From Candidatus Absconditabacterales bacterium (GTDB taxonomy: Bacteria; Patescibacteria; JAEDAM01; Absconditabacterales; Absconditicoccaceae): 12,127 nt of DNA. The position numbers and the translations under genes are program-made. The notes beneath the pieces were generated by a model that was not told the DNA's origin, did no database searches, and was given only the letters and a program-made list of their open reading frames with translations. This document shows positions 7,746-12,127 of this stretch, one piece after another. The DNA lies in the NCBI GenBank assembly GCA_938010495.1, contig CALLUT010000087.1:1-12127 (forward strand). The letters are read 5' to 3'. Every line of letters begins with the position of its first letter. Within the stretch, counting starts at the first letter, position 1.

Positions 7746-9890
7746 ATGAAAAATATACTATGTATTATAATATTCCTATTTTCTTGAGTTGGATTTTGAT
7801 TTTCAGCACAATGGTATTTGCCATGAATTGATCTAATTACTCGTGATGAACGATGAGCAAAAGAATCAATTTGATGGCGAAATTGATGAAGTTATTGATG
7901 AAATGAAGCATATCAAAAATGGTTAGAAGAATGATGAGAAAATGAAGAATTCGAAAAGAAAAAAGCAAATCAAGAGCGTCAAGCGGCTAGGACATCATTT
8001 ATGGTAAACAGATACCCTCAAGATATTGCTGTTGATAAGACTATCAAAAAAATCTGAAACAATACTCTCAGACGACCTATAACAACAGTTAATCAAAAAA
8101 CAAAAATAATTATTCATCATACTGCTGATTCTTTTACCTACGATTGACTAGCATCTGTTGATGAAGCAATGGATCATTTTCATGAATTTCACACGTTAAC
8201 AAGATGACGGTGAGATATATGATATAATTTTTTGATAGACCCATTTGGAAGAATATTTGAATGAAGACAATGATGACAGGGGGCTGTATGAGCTCATTCA
8301 GATTGGAATAACTCTTCTACATTATGAATATCTTTAATGTGAAATTTTGACAAAGATGAACCGTCAAAAGCGATGATGCGTAGTTTAGTGAAATTAAGTG
8401 TTACCTTATGATATTACTATGGTATATGGCCAGGTAAAAAAACTAATTATTACACAGCTATTTCACAAGAACCATATATTAGTGTTTCTACTCATGATGT
8501 TATTGCAGGGCACCAAGATACAAAACTAACAGCATGTCCATGAGAATATGTATATGAAAAAATTCCATCAGTAAGAAAACAAGTCAGGGCTCGTATGGAG
8601 TGGCTATCTATGCATTGAGTAAAAATTCTTACAGATTCTATGTTTAGAACAAGAGAACAACCTTTTGTTCTAGAAGGAAATAGTTGAGTTGTTTGGTTTC
8701 ATAGTAGAAACGAAAGTAATAATGTTTCATGTACCTTGTTTGGTGAGACGAGTACAGCTTTGTCATGTCATAAAGTTTGAAATAAAATTATTGTGAATAC
8801 GTCATATGAATGAATTTGATCAAGTGGTATATATACACTATGAATAAAACAGTGAAGCGATATTTCTTTTGTGGAATATTGAATACTCTGGTCAGATCAA
8901 TTAGAGAAAAAATTGACAGAAAAAAAACGTAATCGAAGTAATAACAATACGCTTGAAAAAACAATTTCTCAAAAAAAATCAGTAAGTATTATTAGAACAA
9001 ATGAAGCTCGTTCAAGAGCTGAAAAATCACTTTCTGTATTACTATATGAGTTGACTTCAGAGTATGATAGATGGGAACTCCGTTGTGAGTGAACATGTTT
9101 AGCAATTGTAAACTGACAAAGGTTTCCCAATCCTTCAATTGTTGATGTTGTACGTTGAGATGATGGTACACTAACTGCATATATTGATCAACAATCATAT
9201 GATATTCAGACGTTTGGAATGACTAGTCCTTGATTAATCACAATTGAAAATTATGAAAGGAATCAAGAAGGATTTCCTTTAAATACATTTAAATGATCTC
9301 TGACATTTACTAAATCTAAACGGAATCATTTAGAACAAGGAGAAAAAGAATGATGGGTAATGATTAATACAATATCTTTCGATGATTATTTACTTTGAAT
9401 ATGAGAATGAAGTGAATTGCAACATACTGAAAAACTCAAGACGTTAGTTATTTTATCAAAACAATATGCACTTTGGTATGCAGCTTGAGAGAATATCCAT
9501 CCATCTATACCTGATGGTGTTTGATATACAGCAATTGATGATCCTCGCATGTTTCAACGTTATATTTGAGCATGACGAGAAGCATATGCACCGAAATGGT
9601 CTCAAGCTGTAAACGAGGTGAAACATAAAATTGTTTCTTACAATAACCTTTTGCCTATTTTACCATATTTCCATTGTTCATGATGATTTACTCGATCTTG
9701 ATCAGAAAAGTGGTGATGGAAAGATACTCCTTGGCTACAATCTGTAATTGATCCAATAACGTGTGAAAGTTGATTATTTGAAGGACATTGAGTATGACTA
9801 AGTGGTGATTGAGCTGAAGCATTGGCTAACGCATGAGTTCTTATGGAAGATATATTATGACGATACTATAATGGTATTGTTGTAGAGTAG
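7746..9890 (+). CDS. Secreted N-acetylmuramoyl-L-alanine amidase (Amidase_2/PGRP) fused to a SpoIID/LytB domain
   Basis: The 714-residue protein begins with a signal peptide (about 1-21, hydrophobic, ending G-F-S-A). A Gly/Glu-rich linker leads to an Amidase_2 domain at about 120-275. The zinc site is visible: I-I-I-H-H-T with H124/H125, G-Y-N-F-L-I with Y160, A-G-H-Q-D with H256 and T-A-C-P-G with C264. This family cleaves between MurNAc and L-Ala. A beta-rich middle part (about 300-380, with two Cys) may be Ig-like. The C-terminal third (about 380-714) is SpoIID-like: D-D-Y-L-L-G-I-G-E-G-S-E, where E554 aligns with the SpoIID catalytic Glu, then H-C-S-G-G and G-H-G-V-G-L-S around H681. SpoIID proteins cut glycan strands lacking stem peptides, so both activities in one chain would act in sequence. 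The PBP gene follows 21 bp later. Confidence 0.9.
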
Positions 9891-9904
9891 TATTTTGATA
9901 TAGT
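9877..9904 (+). promoter_or_regulatory. Possible promoter of the penicillin-binding protein gene
   Basis: TTGTTG (9877-9882, in the last codons of the amidase gene) and TATAGT (9899-9904) are separated by 16 bp. The -10 ends 7 nt before the ATG at 9912. The hexamers are weaker than at the other genes, so cotranscription with the amidase gene is also plausible. There is no Shine-Dalgarno in the 21-bp gap. Confidence 0.4.
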
Positions 9905-9911
9905 AGTTATT

Positions 9912-12122
9912 ATGAATTTTAAGAAAGATAAAAAATTATTATTTCTATGAATATTGTGCTGTGTCGTAGTGCTTTTACGGCAATGAATTCAATTTTCTAT
10001 TGATAGATTTTTAGATACAGATCAGATATATTCGATTCCGCAATCTACTATTCTTGTTGATAAAAACGGAGTAGAACTTTTTAGATTCTTCGAAGAAGAT
10101 AGAAAACGGGAAAAATATGACTCAATATCTCCATCAATGATTGATGCAATAGTATCTGTTGAAGATGAATCATTTTGGAAGAACACATGAATTGATAGGT
10201 CATCTATCCTAAGAGCAGCGTATACAAATTTCATGGCATGGTATAATTGATGATGACAAATTCAATGATGATCAACTATTACTCAGCAAATTATAAAAAA
10301 TGTTTATTTAACAAATGAAAAAACCCTATCTAGAAAATTTAAGGAGATTATTCTTGCAAGAAGATTAACAAGCAGATGGACGTTGCTGTTTGAGCAAGAG
10401 TACGATATTGATACAAGAAGAGCTCAGTATGAAGCAAAAAAATTGATTCTAGAAGCATACTTAAATGTGGTATTTTATTGAAATCATGCATATTGAATAG
10501 ATGCTGCTGCAAGACAATATTTTCAAACTTCCCCAAGTGAACTTACAGTGCTACAAAGCTCAATATTGGCTTCACTCCCACAAGCTCCATCATTGTATAA
10601 CCCAACTCGTAATCAATCTGTAGTACTAGGTCATTGGGAGTGATGAGAGGTTATGTATCTTCATGGAGAAAACATGAAAGAAGTATATTCACTTATAAGA
10701 GAAAAATTTAATACTTATACAACGCTCTGAAAATCAGTGGATTCATGTATCACTGCTATAAACGAATGAGCGTCAGTTGTTTTTGAAGAAAAAGAATATA
10801 TGTATAATCATTGAAGAAAAGATTGGGTATTATGTCGTTTATATGATCAATGATTTATAGACGAACAATGATTGTTTTCAGCATTTCTGGAATGAGAGAC
10901 ACTGGATTTATTTACTGCAAGATTTCCGATCAAAGCCCCTCATTTTGTTTTCTACGTTCAAAACGAATTTATGGGTTTGCCAGAAATTAGAGAGACATGA
11001 TGGACTTTTCAACAAGCTATACAGCAATGATTTACAATTCATACTAGTTTAGACTATGATTCTCAAGTTGCTGCAGAAGATTCATTATCAAACTATAAAA
11101 CAGCAATTAAAAAAATGTGATGAAACAATAGAGCGCTTGTTCATGTCGATTCAAGAAGCTGAGAAATTCGTAGTTATGTATGATCTGAAGATTACTTTAA
11201 TGATGAAATTGATTGACAAGTTGATGTAATCCAAGCAATAAGACAATCTGGTTCTACCATAAAACCTTTTATTTATGCTTATTTATTTAAACATTACCCA
11301 ATCACTAAGAAAGGATCAATAGTTGATTTGCCATTACGTTGAGATTGACCAGCTAATCATGATTTGTCATTTTGGTGAAAAATAACTATTGAGACAGCAT
11401 TGGCATGATCAAGAAATCTTCCTGTTGTAAGACTATTTTATACGTTATGATGAAAAGAAGTTCTTGTTCCATACTTACAATCTCTATGATTTGAAGATCT
11501 TAAAAATGATAAAGAATATGCATACCCATTGGTTTTATGAGCAGATGAGTCTACTTTGGAACAACTAGCTCAAGCATATATTCAATTAAGTAAAACCTGA
11601 TTTACATATCCTAAAATTACTTGAATACATACAATCAAAAAGCCGTGATGAGATATTTTTTATAACAATCCATGATCCATTTATGAAAAAGAAATTCCAG
11701 ATACAGTAGGTGATATGATTTGGTCTATTCTTTCAAATAGAAGCGCACTACCACAAAATCGAAAATGGTTACGTAACTTGCCCGTAGATAATATTGCATT
11801 AAAAACTTGAACATCAGATGTAAAGGTGAGAGGAAAACCATACCCAAGAGATGCTTTATCTGTACTATACACTGCACAAGATGTTATAGTATCTTGGGCA
11901 TGAAATACTGATTGATCCGCTATGTGACCCAAAGCATTTTGATGAGAAGTAAATCATTATTCTATTAGACAATATTTACAGGCTTTGGTTGATGATAATA
12001 AGATTATTGATCAACCTAGAATTACTAAAGTTAATCTAAATAAAGATAATTTTTATGCCTGAATAGATCACGAAGAATTTAATGATGATCAAAGATTCAT
12101 GTTGTGGAGAGGTATTAGATAA
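9912..12122 (+). CDS. Class A penicillin-binding protein (GT51 transglycosylase plus transpeptidase), PBP1A-like
   Basis: The 736-residue bifunctional enzyme polymerises lipid II and cross-links peptidoglycan outside the membrane. One N-terminal membrane segment at about 9-22 (L-L-F-L-G-I-L-C-C-V-V-V) follows a short Lys-rich start. The GT51 domain (about 45-250) shows S-V-E-D-E-S-F-W-K-N-T-G with catalytic E84, G-G-S-T-I-T-Q-Q at 119-126, R-K-F-K-E-I-I and I-L-E-A-Y-L-N. The family's E-D-x-x-F-x-x-H-x-G has Asn in place of His here. The transpeptidase has all three signatures: S448-T-I-K451, S500-R-N502 and K631-T-G633-T-S, the Gly of K-T-G being a TGA codon. It ends at TAA 12120-12122 after a short tail (M-L-W-R-G-I-R) with no added C-terminal domain. 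It lies 21 bp after the amidase-SpoIID gene, linking peptidoglycan synthesis with its hydrolysis. Confidence 0.95.
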
Positions 12123-12127
12123 TTTTT

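Noticed and set aside
1..12127. A region of decayed pseudogenes, suggested by the many in-frame TGA stops
   Set aside because: Only TGA interrupts the frames. TAA and TAG are absent inside the coding regions, and conserved motif glycines fall on TGA, so this is codon reassignment.
1..12127. CRISPR arrays, tRNA or rRNA genes, riboswitches
   Set aside because: No regularly spaced repeats, cloverleaf-like segments or conserved RNA cores were seen, and the gaps between genes are all under about 100 bp.

Overview
The window comes from a bacterium that reads UGA as glycine (genetic code 25). The likely source is the candidate phyla Absconditabacteria (SR1) or Gracilibacteria, members of the CPR/Patescibacteria. 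Under the standard code every gene is chopped up by TGA. With TGA read as Gly, eight long frames open that end only at TAA or TAG. Invariant motif glycines fall on TGA: the Walker A G-K-S of the ATPase, the K-T-G triad of the penicillin-binding protein, the G-H-G-V-G of the SpoIID domain and the G-G-S-T-I-T-Q-Q of the transglycosylase. The DNA is AT-rich, and all coding limits below assume code 25.

Layout. Positions 1-2223 hold three minus-strand units. The first is a partial gene at the left edge (1-222). The second is a 430-residue orphan protein (284-1576), possibly joined to the first by a frameshift. The third is a TsaC/YrdC/Sua5-type threonylcarbamoyl-AMP synthase (1651-2223) of the tRNA t6A pathway. 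A divergent promoter region with an exact TTGACA-17-TATAAT promoter and a 17-bp palindrome follows. Next comes a large plus-strand membrane-anchored P-loop ATPase of the VirD4/TraD/TraG coupling-protein-like group (2277-5417), then a small acidic protein (5460-5717) and a family 2 glycosyltransferase (5811-6740). The glycosyltransferase converges on, and overlaps by 4 bp, a minus-strand protein consisting only of the PHP domain of the DNA polymerase III alpha subunit (6737-7693). Divergent from that are a secreted fusion of an Amidase_2 N-acetylmuramoyl-L-alanine amidase with a SpoIID/LytB domain (7746-9890) and a class A penicillin-binding protein (9912-12122).

Function. The right half looks like an envelope-building and remodelling group. 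The class A PBP polymerises and cross-links peptidoglycan. The amidase-SpoIID fusion could remove stem peptides and then act on the denuded glycan. The glycosyltransferase may make a surface glycan. The coupling-protein-like ATPase suggests DNA or protein movement across the membrane, but no other type IV secretion gene is present.

Expression. Five plus-strand genes have a -10-like hexamer 6-8 nt before their ATG, and none has a Shine-Dalgarno sequence. This is the layout expected of leaderless mRNAs. The 430-residue gene looks leadered, and tsaC fits neither pattern. No tRNA, rRNA, CRISPR array, insertion sequence or convincing terminator was seen, and no stretch over 300 bases lacks a gene.
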